A stretch of DNA of 62,879 nucleotides, from the NCBI GenBank assembly GCA_002426195.1, contig DIOT01000036.1:8768-71646 (forward strand), written 5' to 3'. The position numbers and the translations under genes were made by a program. This stretch comes from Bacteroidales bacterium UBA5507 (GTDB lineage Bacteria > Bacteroidota > Bacteroidia > Bacteroidales > Lentimicrobiaceae). Positions 1 to 7,885 of this stretch are shown here, one piece after another; position 1 is the stretch's first letter, and each line of letters starts with the position of its first letter. Under the pieces are notes generated by a model that was given only the letters and a program-made list of their open reading frames with translations, was not told where the DNA came from and made no database searches.

Positions 1-22
1 GGTTCGATTCCTATCGGGGCTA
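1..22 (+). tRNA. 3' end of a tRNA gene (partial), integration target
   Basis: The first bases read as a T-arm and acceptor: GG, the 7-nt T loop TTCGATT, T-stem strand CCTAT, acceptor strand CGGGGCT and discriminator A. The rest of the gene lies left of the window, so the isotype cannot be read (the 5' acceptor should be AGCCCCG). CCA is not encoded. A hairpin terminator follows. Integration of the island preserved this 3' end, as is usual for tRNA-targeting integrases. Confidence 0.7.
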
Positions 23-23
23 C
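9..23 (+). repeat. attL core (15-bp direct repeat)
   Basis: TCCTATCGGGGCTAC occurs here inside the tRNA 3' end and again at 43120-43134, just beyond the integrase gene. Two identical 15-mers, one in a tRNA T-arm/acceptor and one next to an integrase, are the expected attachment-site cores of an integrated element. Confidence 0.85.
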
Positions 24-29
24 GATATT

Positions 30-68
30 AACCCCTTAAGTTGCTCAACTTGAGGGGTTTAATTTTTA
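30..68 (+). terminator. Rho-independent terminator after the tRNA
   Basis: AACCCCTTAAGTT and AACTTGAGGGGTT pair over 13 bp (one G-T pair) around the loop GCTC, followed by a T-rich tract. It sits on the element side of attL, so the element brought a terminator for the rebuilt tRNA gene. Confidence 0.8.
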
Positions 69-89
69 TTGTACCCCCTAATTGTACCC
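69..89 (+). repeat. Left paired TTGTACCC boxes (putative integrase arm sites)
   Basis: TTGTACCCC at 69 and TTGTACCC at 82 lie 13 bp apart in the same orientation, 45 bp inside the attL core. The same pair with the same spacing and orientation occurs at 43036-43056 near attR. Arm-type binding sites for a tyrosine integrase or its directionality factor are the simplest reading (inference). Confidence 0.6.
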
Positions 90-104
90 TTTTTTATTTT
101 TTTC

Positions 105-950
105 TCAATAAAAATTAGTAGCACTTGACATGATTTTATACTTCTTCTTAAAATCATCCATTTGCTTTACTAATCTCGGAGATTCAAGATTGATTGTTTC
201 AATGAAATCAATTATAGACTCCCATGTACAATTAATCAAATGATGCTGAAAATCAGGCATTACTAAAGTTGTTTTGGCAAACTCTGCTTGCTGCTTTACT
301 TTTTTATTGTTCTCTGGGAAGAGAAATACTACATACGAGTTGTCAGAAACATGAATAACATTCCTCAAGAGTTGATAATAGTTGAGAAAGTAATTACAAC
401 TCGAATACTCAACATTAATTGCAGAACAATGATGTTTATACACTGATTCATACTTGTTCAAATGCTCTATGTCATGTATTGCCTTGCCAAATTCTTGTTC
501 AGTGAATTTGATTTCAAAATGAATTTCCTTACTGTTGGTAGTCTTGAAATAAAAATCAAAACTTGTTGGTCTATAACCCAGTTCAGATTCAATTTTTGAT
601 GGTTTTTCAAAGCACACAGAATCATAATCTACCGATTCATCTTCTAGGTTTAAAAACTGTAGAATAAGTTGAAGTTTCTCTTCCTTGATTAGAGGATAGA
701 AAAAATTCAAACACATTGCTTGTGAAGAATTCAAATGATGAAAGTCAGGATGTCGGTTAATTTTACTTGACCCAATGAAATCCTTAAGTTCTGGTCTATA
801 TTCAAACAGTAAATTATTGAACCAATATTCTTCAGGTAAGATGTGAGAATAAGCAACTCCATTTTTGCGCCATTTCCCATCTTCTAATTCGCTGAAATGA
901 GTTTGTTTATACTTACCTAACCACTTTTTTATTTCCTCTTGAAAAGTCAT
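105..950 (-). CDS. Putative PGN_0703-like restriction endonuclease
   Basis: About 281 residues from the ATG at 950; an in-frame TTG lies 30 bases upstream at 980. The C-terminal half has a PD-(D/E)XK-type core: SFDFYF supplies the Asp and HFEIKFTE the E-x-K, followed by aromatic-rich segments. The overall pattern (PEEYWFNNLL near the N-terminus, HHLNSSQAMCLNFF, then the nuclease core) resembles the PGN_0703 family of putative restriction endonucleases; this is recognition from memory, not a search. It is the last gene of a minus-strand run starting at 5398. No methyltransferase lies beside it, so if active it may act on foreign or modified DNA or as an effector of the adjacent genes. Confidence 0.55.
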   Translation of the reverse strand: MTFQEEIKKWLGKYKQTHFSELEDGKWRKNGVAYSHILPEEYWFNNLLFEYRPELKDFIGSSKINRHPDFHHLNSSQAMCLNFFYPLIKEEKLQLILQFLNLEDESVDYDSVCFEKPSKIESELGYRPTSFDFYFKTTNSKEIHFEIKFTEQEFGKAIHDIEHLNKYESVYKHHCSAINVEYSSCNYFLNYYQLLRNVIHVSDNSYVVFLFPENNKKVKQQAEFAKTTLVMPDFQHHLINCTWESIIDFIETINLESPRLVKQMDDFKKKYKIMSSATNFY

Positions 951-976
951 AAAAACTAAATGTCTAAAGTCTATAT

Positions 977-1549
977 TCAATTATTAAAAACGAGTTCACG
1001 AACTATTTTAGCAAACTTTCTATCAATACTACAAGTTGGAAAACCAATGTATTTTGTGTTAAGTACATTCAATAATGGGTGGTTCGAGTATTGAGAGTAC
1101 ACCGTTTCTTTAATTAGAATAGTCTTGGTGCTTTTATCTAGATTTCCTCTGGAGATTAACGATTCTAAATGACTTTCAAATCTGGCTTTATTTTCTTTAA
1201 TAATCATTTTCCGCATGGAGTCATCAATATGATTGAATTCTTTATCTTTATTGATAGGATAATCAACAGCATCAATTAAATAGAATCCATTATCCTTAAA
1301 CAGGGTTAATACTTTCTCACGGTCATAAATTGATTTAGAGAACTCAAAGTCAAATAAAGCATATACCATACTATAGAAAAGTGAATCTGCTTTAGGAACA
1401 TCTGAGAAGTAAAAGTATGCTGTTGGCTTGTCACCTTTAAAAGCAGGAGGTGATTCAGCAACAATCAGATATTTGATTTTCTGAGGAAGATATCTTTCCC
1501 TTGCTGTTTTATAGATTGCAGTATCGATTTCTTGAAAACCGTTATCCAT
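977..1549 (-). CDS. Conserved hypothetical protein
   Basis: About 190 residues from the ATG at 1549; an in-frame TTG at 1597 would add 16. No family recognised with confidence. The N-terminal half has a beta-strand followed by a loop, KYLIVAESPP, then YFYFSD, a layout reminiscent of the UDG-like fold (where a strand leads into a G/A-E-x-P loop), but the resemblance is weak. There is no signal peptide or membrane segment. Its stop lies within the extended 5' end of the downstream nuclease ORF and the intergenic distances are short, so it is probably co-transcribed with the RDD protein and the nuclease. Confidence 0.5.
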   Translation of the reverse strand: MDNGFQEIDTAIYKTARERYLPQKIKYLIVAESPPAFKGDKPTAYFYFSDVPKADSLFYSMVYALFDFEFSKSIYDREKVLTLFKDNGFYLIDAVDYPINKDKEFNHIDDSMRKMIIKENKARFESHLESLISRGNLDKSTKTILIKETVYSQYSNHPLLNVLNTKYIGFPTCSIDRKFAKIVRELVFNN

Positions 1550-1626
1550 TTTTATTAATTGATTAAAATGCGTGGTGGGATTATTTAGGTTCAGCAAGGG
1601 ATAATATGGGTAATAATGAATTTCAA

Positions 1627-2139
1627 TTACTTCTTGATTACAGATGTCCGTGTTAATCTATGATGAAGTGAATTTATTGGAAGAACTGAGAACAGAATAA
1701 AAATAATGAATAAGTCAAAGAATCTTGTTACCCCAATAATTAAGTAAGCAATTAAAAAAGTAAAGAAAAAGATTAAAGCCATGAGAAATGTCTTCACTAA
1801 ATTCGGTGTTTTGGACTCATTTGTGCCAACTGTTTGTACTCCAACAATTCTTTTACCCCATGTACCACCAGTGGATTCTAAGATAGGATAATAAAGAAAA
1901 AAACCGATGAAAACATAACCCCAAATCATCAAAGCCATAAATTCACGATATTCATTTGGGTAAAGTGAACGTGAGATTATATAAATAAACCCCCTAAAAA
2001 AATTAAACTCTTCTAACAACAAGCTCCACAATAATATCATTAAACTCGCTAAAAGTGTAACTATAACAAAGTCTATAAGACGGCTAAGGAATTTTTGTCC
2101 GAATGTTGCAGGGATTACTGTTTCGTTTTGCATGTCCAT
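1627..2139 (-). CDS. RDD family membrane protein
   Basis: 170 residues, strongly hydrophobic with about four membrane segments. It has the RDD signature: an early Arg-x2-Asp (SRLIDF, residues about 19-24), then GTWGKRIVGVQTV in the middle, and a C-terminal hydrophobic stretch ending in a basic tail. RDD proteins are inner-membrane proteins of poorly known function, some linked to ion exchange. It lies between a tiny membrane peptide and an unknown cytoplasmic protein in the same operon, which suggests a membrane component of whatever this operon does. Confidence 0.8.
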   Translation of the reverse strand: MDMQNETVIPATFGQKFLSRLIDFVIVTLLASLMILLWSLLLEEFNFFRGFIYIISRSLYPNEYREFMALMIWGYVFIGFFLYYPILESTGGTWGKRIVGVQTVGTNESKTPNLVKTFLMALIFFFTFLIAYLIIGVTRFFDLFIIFILFSVLPINSLHHRLTRTSVIKK

Positions 2140-2169
2140 TAATTTGATGTAATTAATATGAGAGAACCT

Positions 2170-2295
2170 TCATAAAGATAGTGAATACAACCATATTCCA
2201 AGATGAAATAGTATTGAAATCACTATAAGAATGACTAATATATTAAAAGCGATATCTGGAAATAATCTTAATCGAGGGTGTTTATAATCTTGCAT
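2170..2295 (-). CDS. Small single-pass membrane peptide (41 aa)
   Basis: This short reading frame begins at an ATG overlapping the TAA stop of the upstream gene (TAATG), a classic coupled arrangement, and ends 30 bp before the RDD gene. The product begins MQDYKHPRLRLFPD and continues with about 22 hydrophobic residues (AFNILVILIVISILFHLGIW), then a short tail. The coupling, spacing and clear transmembrane segment argue that it is real. Function unknown; with the neighbouring RDD protein it could form a membrane complex. Confidence 0.5.
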   Translation of the reverse strand: MQDYKHPRLRLFPDIAFNILVILIVISILFHLGIWLYSLSL

Positions 2296-3218
2296 TAGTT
2301 TTCCATTAACTTATCTAGTAAAATTAGGGTGTTAAGTGTTTTCATTATCCATACTGCCTGACTTGTGCCATCACCATACTTGATATCTTCTTTCAAATAT
2401 GTGGTTGCACCTGCACCCACATTTGGTTCAATATCCTCGTAATAATATTCCATTAGTGATTTCCCTTCTAAAGCATGTAAAAACTTGTGCCTTGTTTCAG
2501 CAACTTTTTTAACTGCCTTGATTACATCTTCTTTATCACCAATATTTCTATAATTTTCAAGTTCAAAGAAGTCCAGTATTCTTCTATTGATACCTCTTTG
2601 TTTTACTTTTTTACATTCAGTGCAAATTTCCTTGGCTTCAGGTGTTGTATCATATTGTTTCATTATGGATTCAAATAATTGGAACTGAAGAGAATTCTCA
2701 AACAACGCATTATTAAAAATTCTATTTGTATGCATTATTATAGGGTTGATAATTGACAAGAAACTAAATGCTTGATACAGATAAGATTTTTCTTCTAATG
2801 CCGAAAGCTTTTGGTATACATCAATGAATGATAACGAGTAATTTATCATTGTTGGAGTATGTATTGGCATGTTGTAAAAATTAAAATATCCTCCAGAAGG
2901 CATTTTCTCGCTTTTAAATTCAGAATAAATCTCTTCTATTGAATTATAATTTATTATACAAGATTCTATGTGTATATTCGAAAACCACCTAACAGATTGA
3001 AATTCATAATGAAACACATTAAGTGTGATGATTAGATTTTTTAGTTTCTTCTTAACATCACTATTATCTCCAGCTAATATCAAGGCACACAAACAACTAC
3101 AATAGCTGCCTAATTCTGGATTTACTACCTTAGACGGAAAGCAAAAGAAATTATCCTGAATTTTTGTGATTTCTTTAGTGTTGGTTCTCGATGGAATATG
3201 AAAAAGATAAAATGACAT
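2295..3218 (-). CDS. Hypothetical protein with HEPN-like C-terminus
   Basis: 307 residues, cytoplasmic, ATG start. The last third is helical and contains ETRHKFLHALEGK (about residues 242-254); an R-x(4-6)-H arrangement in such a helix is typical of HEPN domains, many of which are RNases in defence and toxin systems. A CTECKK segment nearby may bind metal. The first two thirds are not recognisable. It starts 33 bp after the PRTase gene and is coupled to the following 41-aa peptide. The HEPN assignment is inference from the motif; similar motifs also occur in Apea-type non-catalytic HEPN proteins. Confidence 0.45.
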   Translation of the reverse strand: MSFYLFHIPSRTNTKEITKIQDNFFCFPSKVVNPELGSYCSCLCALILAGDNSDVKKKLKNLIITLNVFHYEFQSVRWFSNIHIESCIINYNSIEEIYSEFKSEKMPSGGYFNFYNMPIHTPTMINYSLSFIDVYQKLSALEEKSYLYQAFSFLSIINPIIMHTNRIFNNALFENSLQFQLFESIMKQYDTTPEAKEICTECKKVKQRGINRRILDFFELENYRNIGDKEDVIKAVKKVAETRHKFLHALEGKSLMEYYYEDIEPNVGAGATTYLKEDIKYGDGTSQAVWIMKTLNTLILLDKLMEN

Positions 3219-3251
3219 AATAAGCTAGTCTTTATTAATTCTATAGCTAAG

Positions 3252-5021
3252 TCAGAGTTTAATATCGTTTGTAAACCTGTTTTTTTTTATTTTAATAACA
3301 GCTAAGGCAAACACTTTTTTTGCTTGCCCTTGTACAATGATTCTTTCAGAAGCAACCTCAAAAGTTTCTCCTGAAAAATACTCATCATCTAGAAGAATAA
3401 CAATATAATCTTTGTATCTTTTATCAGGAATGCTAAGGTTTTCGATTAACAGCCTTCGCTTTTCTTCGAAACTTTGAGTTTTTTTTAGTTCTGTATGTTG
3501 CTGTAACTTAATTAAGTAATTATAATCGACTGGAACACCAAGGAGTTCACCAATATAACCAGCTAAAACATACACAGGTTGACGATATCTCTCGACTGTT
3601 GGAGGACAAGGTATTATGACTACATTTCCGACAATATTATTCAAGAACTGCTGCTGAATGGCTTTAGACACCATTTCAGCTAAATCCCTTGCTTTATAAA
3701 ATTCACCCTCAGCTTTTATTTGATTCATGATTTCACCTAACTGAGTGTAATTCGGGTTCACCTTACCTTCGGGATTAGAATTATCATAATCAATTGTTAA
3801 TTTGCCAGATGAATCGAAATCCAAGCATATTCCTGAATAATACCTGCCTTGTATTCTCAAATCAGTCTTGATTGATGTCTTGAACAATTGATTTTTGAAA
3901 TTAAAATTAATCTCTATATGATACTGTTTTCCGTCATAGAGAGTTAAAATATTTGTCTTTTCATCAAAATTATCAATTCTAATCTTATCCATACTACTTG
4001 AAGTGAATGGACTTAAATCAAATTGGTAGAATGGAAGAAATCGCTTCTTTTCAATTATTTCATCAAGATTATAAAAGAAAAGATATTGGCTAGCCTCTTT
4101 AATTAAGACATATTTTTTTGTTGTAAAAACGGGTGAATTGTACGAAACAAAATATCCATTGACATAATCATTTGTTAGAAGTTCTTGGTAATCTTCAAAG
4201 TAAAAAGCATGAGTTTCATTAGTCACTAAATCAAATAAATAAGCATCACCATCCATAAATCCGTAACCAGAACGATTATAGAACATTAACAAATACCTAT
4301 CATTTAGGAACTCCCCTATGCCTTTTAATGCTTTAACAAGTCTTAAGTCATTGCAATCTATTTTATAAACTAATGCATCGAACACAGAACCAAAGATGCA
4401 AGTATATCCATATGTTGAGGTTTGTTGAAGTTCTTTACCAATGAATGGTAGATGAAAAGAGTCAAATTCTTCTTCCATGGTTCCCCATGATTCAGAAGAA
4501 CTTTCATTTATTTTCCTTGTAAGATTGATGTAATTAATTACTTCACAAACCTCAAGTGTTTTACAGCTAGTTTCTTCTTTTATAAGTGGGTGATATATTC
4601 CTCGTATGTTTAAATTGATACTCATCTTCATTTCATCAAGGTCATCAGTAATGAAAATGTATTCCCATCGACCTGAATAAGATTCAAATACTGGTGTTGA
4701 AGGTTCTATATGATTAATAAATCGTAAGTAATTCTGAATCTTTGCTGTATATGGTTTCTGTGCTTCATAAAGCACTTTAGCCGATTCATCCCAATCGAGA
4801 AAATCGTCTGCTGGACGTAAATACTCATTCCCAACCATTAGACTAGTCACCTCAAAAATCTCCGTATATTTATAGTTGGAGATAAGGAAGCATTGGTTTC
4901 CTTGCTCTAATTGAGAGAACATCTCACAAACTTCCATGAACTCTGGAATTTGATTGAGTGAAGGTTGTTCGTTATCTAACCATCTTCGAATAAAGTTGTC
5001 GATTGAAAATATAATAACCAT
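3252..5021 (-). CDS. Large protein with C-terminal phosphoribosyltransferase domain
   Basis: 589 residues, ATG start. The first 430 or so are beta-rich and unrecognised. From about residue 440 it resembles type I phosphoribosyltransferases: GEFYKARDLAEMVSKAI, then a strand VVIIPCPP, and the PRPP-binding loop IVILLDDEYFSGETF near residue 560 (pattern: hydrophobic strand, two acidic residues, then S/T-G-x-T). The closest general architecture is a ComF-like PRTase attached to a large unknown domain. It is transcribed away from three more PRTase genes and a DprA-like gene at 5474-10437, so it probably belongs to the same locus. Substrate is unknown. Confidence 0.65.
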   Translation of the reverse strand: MVIIFSIDNFIRRWLDNEQPSLNQIPEFMEVCEMFSQLEQGNQCFLISNYKYTEIFEVTSLMVGNEYLRPADDFLDWDESAKVLYEAQKPYTAKIQNYLRFINHIEPSTPVFESYSGRWEYIFITDDLDEMKMSINLNIRGIYHPLIKEETSCKTLEVCEVINYINLTRKINESSSESWGTMEEEFDSFHLPFIGKELQQTSTYGYTCIFGSVFDALVYKIDCNDLRLVKALKGIGEFLNDRYLLMFYNRSGYGFMDGDAYLFDLVTNETHAFYFEDYQELLTNDYVNGYFVSYNSPVFTTKKYVLIKEASQYLFFYNLDEIIEKKRFLPFYQFDLSPFTSSSMDKIRIDNFDEKTNILTLYDGKQYHIEINFNFKNQLFKTSIKTDLRIQGRYYSGICLDFDSSGKLTIDYDNSNPEGKVNPNYTQLGEIMNQIKAEGEFYKARDLAEMVSKAIQQQFLNNIVGNVVIIPCPPTVERYRQPVYVLAGYIGELLGVPVDYNYLIKLQQHTELKKTQSFEEKRRLLIENLSIPDKRYKDYIVILLDDEYFSGETFEVASERIIVQGQAKKVFALAVIKIKKNRFTNDIKL

Positions 5022-5143
5022 CTTAGAAATTATGCTATTTGCCTTATGAATTAATTTGTGCCTTAACTATTATCATTTTTATTTTCATAATTTTGGACAA
5101 GACTTTCTCATATAGTACTTGAGTTAGTAATGTCCGATTTACT

Positions 5144-5398
5144 TTATTTAGATGGGAAAATTCTGTTAAAAAACTCTTGAGTTACCATATAACTTTTGCC
5201 AGTTCTAATGCAATCTAAACGCATCAATCCTTTTTTATAGAGGTCAATGCACACATCTCTTAATTCACCTTCTGGTGAACTTAAAATATCATCAAGTATG
5301 CAGTTAATGCAATTTTCATCTGGTTCATCTGGACTTTTAATAAATTCTGAATAAGAAGTCTCGAGTTTTATACACGATTTTTTTAACTGACTGTTCAT
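5144..5398 (-). CDS. Small hypothetical protein
   Basis: 84 residues from an ATG. Moderately charged, no membrane segment. Two cysteines (CINC, residues 30-33) precede a predicted helical region, and the C-terminal part (LYKKGLMRLDCIRTGKSYMVT) has the look of a small winged-helix or regulator-type fold, but no family is recognised. It is the first gene of the minus-strand run and faces the divergent PRTase-DprA operon across only 75 bp, a position often held by a regulator (inference). Confidence 0.5.
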   Translation of the reverse strand: MNSQLKKSCIKLETSYSEFIKSPDEPDENCINCILDDILSSPEGELRDVCIDLYKKGLMRLDCIRTGKSYMVTQEFFNRIFPSK

Positions 5399-5473
5399 AA
5401 TTTTCTTTCTTTATTCTAGGATACAATTAATTTCCCGAGATTTACTTTGAATTTTCAATAAAAATACACCAAT
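5399..5473. promoter_or_regulatory. Divergent promoter region of the PRTase locus
   Basis: These 75 AT-rich bases separate two gene sets that point away from each other, so promoters for both must lie here or overlap the first codons. TTTACTTTG just upstream of 5474 approximates the Bacteroidota -7 element (TAnnTTTG) but is not exact. Confidence 0.4.
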
Positions 5474-6082
5474 ATGGCAAACCTAAAAGTTTTAAATGGA
5501 GAAAAATTTAACATGTTAGAGGCAGGGTATTTCATCTCTTTCTATCACAAGTCAGGTGAACATGATTTGGTTTCTCGTTTACTATTACGTTTTAAAGATG
5601 GAGAAGAACCAGAAACATCAGAATGGGTCACCCTTGCAACATCTTTTTTTTCAGGTAATTATAAACCAGATATTATCCTTAGAGTTTTAAAAAGTGAAGA
5701 AATATCACCTTCCTCAAATACTTCTTTGGATAAACTTGGAAAAGCAATTGCACAAAAGATAGGTTCACGATATGAACCATCTGCTTTGACGAAAATAAGA
5801 CAAACCAGACCACTTAAATTCTTAAAAAAACACGAGAGGTTTGAAGAAATTAATGGAGTATATCGTTATGGGGGTCTAAGAGTTAAAAATATTCTATTAT
5901 TGGATGATATAATAACAACAAGCACTACAGTTAACGAGATAAAAAGAGCAATTGTATCATCCATCGGTGATGTCAACTTGAGATTATTTGTACTAGGCAA
6001 AACCTTTGATGCATGGAATGATGGTGAGGGTGACAATGCTGAGATTGAACGGTTTTTTAGTAAAGCAAATGCCGAATTTTAG
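5474..6082 (+). CDS. Phosphoribosyltransferase-fold protein (first copy)
   Basis: 202 residues, ATG start. The PRPP-binding loop is NILLLDDIITTSTTVNEI (about residues 137-154): a hydrophobic strand, Asp-Asp, then T-S-T-T in place of T-G-x-T. The segment before it contains a K-R-rich stretch (YEPSALTKIRQTRPLKFL). It is a clear paralogue of the C-terminal two thirds of the gene at 6911, roughly 60% identical by eye over about 190 residues, including near-identical SSLDKLGKAIAQKIGS and GDNAEIE segments. It opens the plus-strand operon. PRTases with DprA-like partners occur in ShosTA, where the PRTase is the toxin; by analogy this may be a toxin or a nucleotide-modifying enzyme. Confidence 0.7.
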   Translation: MANLKVLNGEKFNMLEAGYFISFYHKSGEHDLVSRLLLRFKDGEEPETSEWVTLATSFFSGNYKPDIILRVLKSEEISPSSNTSLDKLGKAIAQKIGSRYEPSALTKIRQTRPLKFLKKHERFEEINGVYRYGGLRVKNILLLDDIITTSTTVNEIKRAIVSSIGDVNLRLFVLGKTFDAWNDGEGDNAEIERFFSKANAEF

Positions 6083-6120
6083 TTAAGAATCATGTATAAT
6101 AAACTGAAACAATAAAAAGT

Positions 6121-6921
6121 ATGGACTTAAAGAAGTTCTTCGAGATAACAAATAAGTTAGAAAGAGAAACAGGTAAGTCTGTTTATAATCAATCAGTTGA
6201 ACCAAACTGGATGGATATCATGGTTATTGGAAGATATTGTAGAATTCTTCACTTCAATGATGATAGTATATGGTGTTATGAACAAGCATATCCATTAACT
6301 GATTCTCTTGACCTTCCAACCGAAAAAAAGGAAGAATTAAAATCATCCGTTCTTTCAGCCAAGGTTTTACCATATGTTGAAAAGGGAGATTATAATTATG
6401 CACTCACATTATGTAAAGAAGCAATTAAACTCTGGTCTGAAAATGCTGAAGCATATTGTAATCAAGGAGTGGTCTTTAATTACTTGGGTGAATTTGATAA
6501 ATCATATAATTCACATTCAAGAGCCATTGAACTCAATCCTGATTTAAGTCAATCTTGGAATGCCATTGGACATGTGTTAGTTGATTATTATAAAGACCAT
6601 TTAAAAGCAATAAAATATTTGGACAAAGCCTTGGAATTGACAGAAGGAAAAGATACAAGAGCATGGATTAATAAAGGAAATGCGTTAATGTGGCTTGGCA
6701 AATACGATGCTGCAATTCTTTGTTGGGAAACAGCCTATGAAATTGAACCTTCTTGCAACGTACATGCGATTCTAAATAAAGCAATGGTACAAGATGCAGT
6801 ACTTAATGATAAAAAAAATGCAATTCGAAGTTTGTATTCAGTATTGAATGACATAAATGAAGACCATCCTCAATATCAGGATGTATTATCACTGCTAACA
6901 GATTTGAAGAATGAAGGTTGA
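6121..6921 (+). CDS. Tetratricopeptide-repeat protein
   Basis: 266 residues, ATG start, no signal peptide. From about residue 80 there are four or five TPR-like helical hairpins, for example AEAYCNQGVVFNYLGEFDKS and TRAWINKGNALMWLGKYDAA, with the usual G/A-Y/N and leucine positions. TPRs bind other proteins. The gene lies between the two PRTase paralogues and its 3' end overlaps the start of the next gene by 11 bp, so translation is probably coupled. A role as scaffold or sensor holding the PRTases is plausible but inferred only from position. Confidence 0.75.
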   Translation: MDLKKFFEITNKLERETGKSVYNQSVEPNWMDIMVIGRYCRILHFNDDSIWCYEQAYPLTDSLDLPTEKKEELKSSVLSAKVLPYVEKGDYNYALTLCKEAIKLWSENAEAYCNQGVVFNYLGEFDKSYNSHSRAIELNPDLSQSWNAIGHVLVDYYKDHLKAIKYLDKALELTEGKDTRAWINKGNALMWLGKYDAAILCWETAYEIEPSCNVHAILNKAMVQDAVLNDKKNAIRSLYSVLNDINEDHPQYQDVLSLLTDLKNEG

Positions 6922-7843
6922 AAGGTATATTGAATTGCGTTTATTAGAAGCATTAGAATACACTAAGTATTCCAATGAGGAGTCTTGGAGTTTTTTAATA
7001 AAAATCAATGACAAGAATATTAATTTTACAGGAGATGTAAAGGAGATTGAAAATGATGAAAATGCAAAAGAGCAAATTATAGAAACATTCGAAAAGGCTA
7101 TTGCGAAGACCCAATTTTCAATTGGTGAACTCCAAATTAAAGAACTAATACAAGATTTAAAAAAAGTTAAGTTGTTTGGACTTATAAACGAATGCATTAC
7201 TGAACTCGAAAGAATCAAAGAAAGTAATCCTAAATTTTTGAAATTGCTTGACAGGAGTAAGTTCAATATGATAGAAATAGGATATTTTCTTGCTTATTAT
7301 CACAAAGCAGTTGACGGTCAACAGGATTTAGTTTCTCAAATACTCTTATGCTTTAAAGACGATGAAGAGCCAGAGACTTCAGAATGGATTCAGCTAGCAA
7401 CATTAACGTTCCCAAGTAATTACAAACCAGATATTATATTGAGGTCATTAAGAAGTTCAGAGACAACAGCATCTTCAAGTTCTTCTTTGGATAAACTTGG
7501 AAGAGCAATTGCAAAAAAAATTGGTTCAAGTTACGAGCCTTCATGTCTGAGCAAAATTAGACCAACTCGACCATTTCATTTAATGAAAACAAAACAAGAA
7601 CGTTTTGATGAGATTCATGGTGTTTACAGGTATAATGGACACAGAGTCAAAAATATTTTATTGTTGGACGACATAGTAACAACCAGTTCTACTATAACTG
7701 AAATCAAAAGAGCAATTACAGCATCTATAGGAGAAATTAATTTGAGAGTTTTTGTTCTTGGAAAAACATTTGATTCTTGGAGAGATGGAGAGGGCGATAA
7801 TTCTGAAATTGAGAGTTACTTCAGTAATGCAACTGCCTATTAG
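6911..7843 (+). CDS. Phosphoribosyltransferase-fold protein (second copy, N-terminal extension)
   Basis: 310 residues. Residues about 115-310 duplicate the protein encoded at 5474, including the PRPP-loop NILLLDDIVTTSSTITEI. The first 115 residues are a charged, helical extension of unknown function not found in the shorter copy. The start overlaps the TPR gene by 11 bp in another frame. Two closely related PRTases in one operon, one with an extra domain, suggest subfunctionalisation such as a heteromer or a toxin and decoy pair (inference). In the loop Ser/Thr replace the usual glycine, so catalytic capacity needs testing. Confidence 0.7.
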   Translation: MKVERYIELRLLEALEYTKYSNEESWSFLIKINDKNINFTGDVKEIENDENAKEQIIETFEKAIAKTQFSIGELQIKELIQDLKKVKLFGLINECITELERIKESNPKFLKLLDRSKFNMIEIGYFLAYYHKAVDGQQDLVSQILLCFKDDEEPETSEWIQLATLTFPSNYKPDIILRSLRSSETTASSSSSLDKLGRAIAKKIGSSYEPSCLSKIRPTRPFHLMKTKQERFDEIHGVYRYNGHRVKNILLLDDIVTTSSTITEIKRAITASIGEINLRVFVLGKTFDSWRDGEGDNSEIESYFSNATAY

Positions 7844-7885
7844 AGTAATATTGTAATTTAGTTTCCAAAATAGAAAATTGTAAAA

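Noticed and set aside
1..23. tmRNA 3' end instead of a tRNA
   Set aside because: The T-arm and 7-base acceptor strand fit an ordinary tRNA, and the acceptor does not pair with the usual ssrA 5' end (GGGGCT...).
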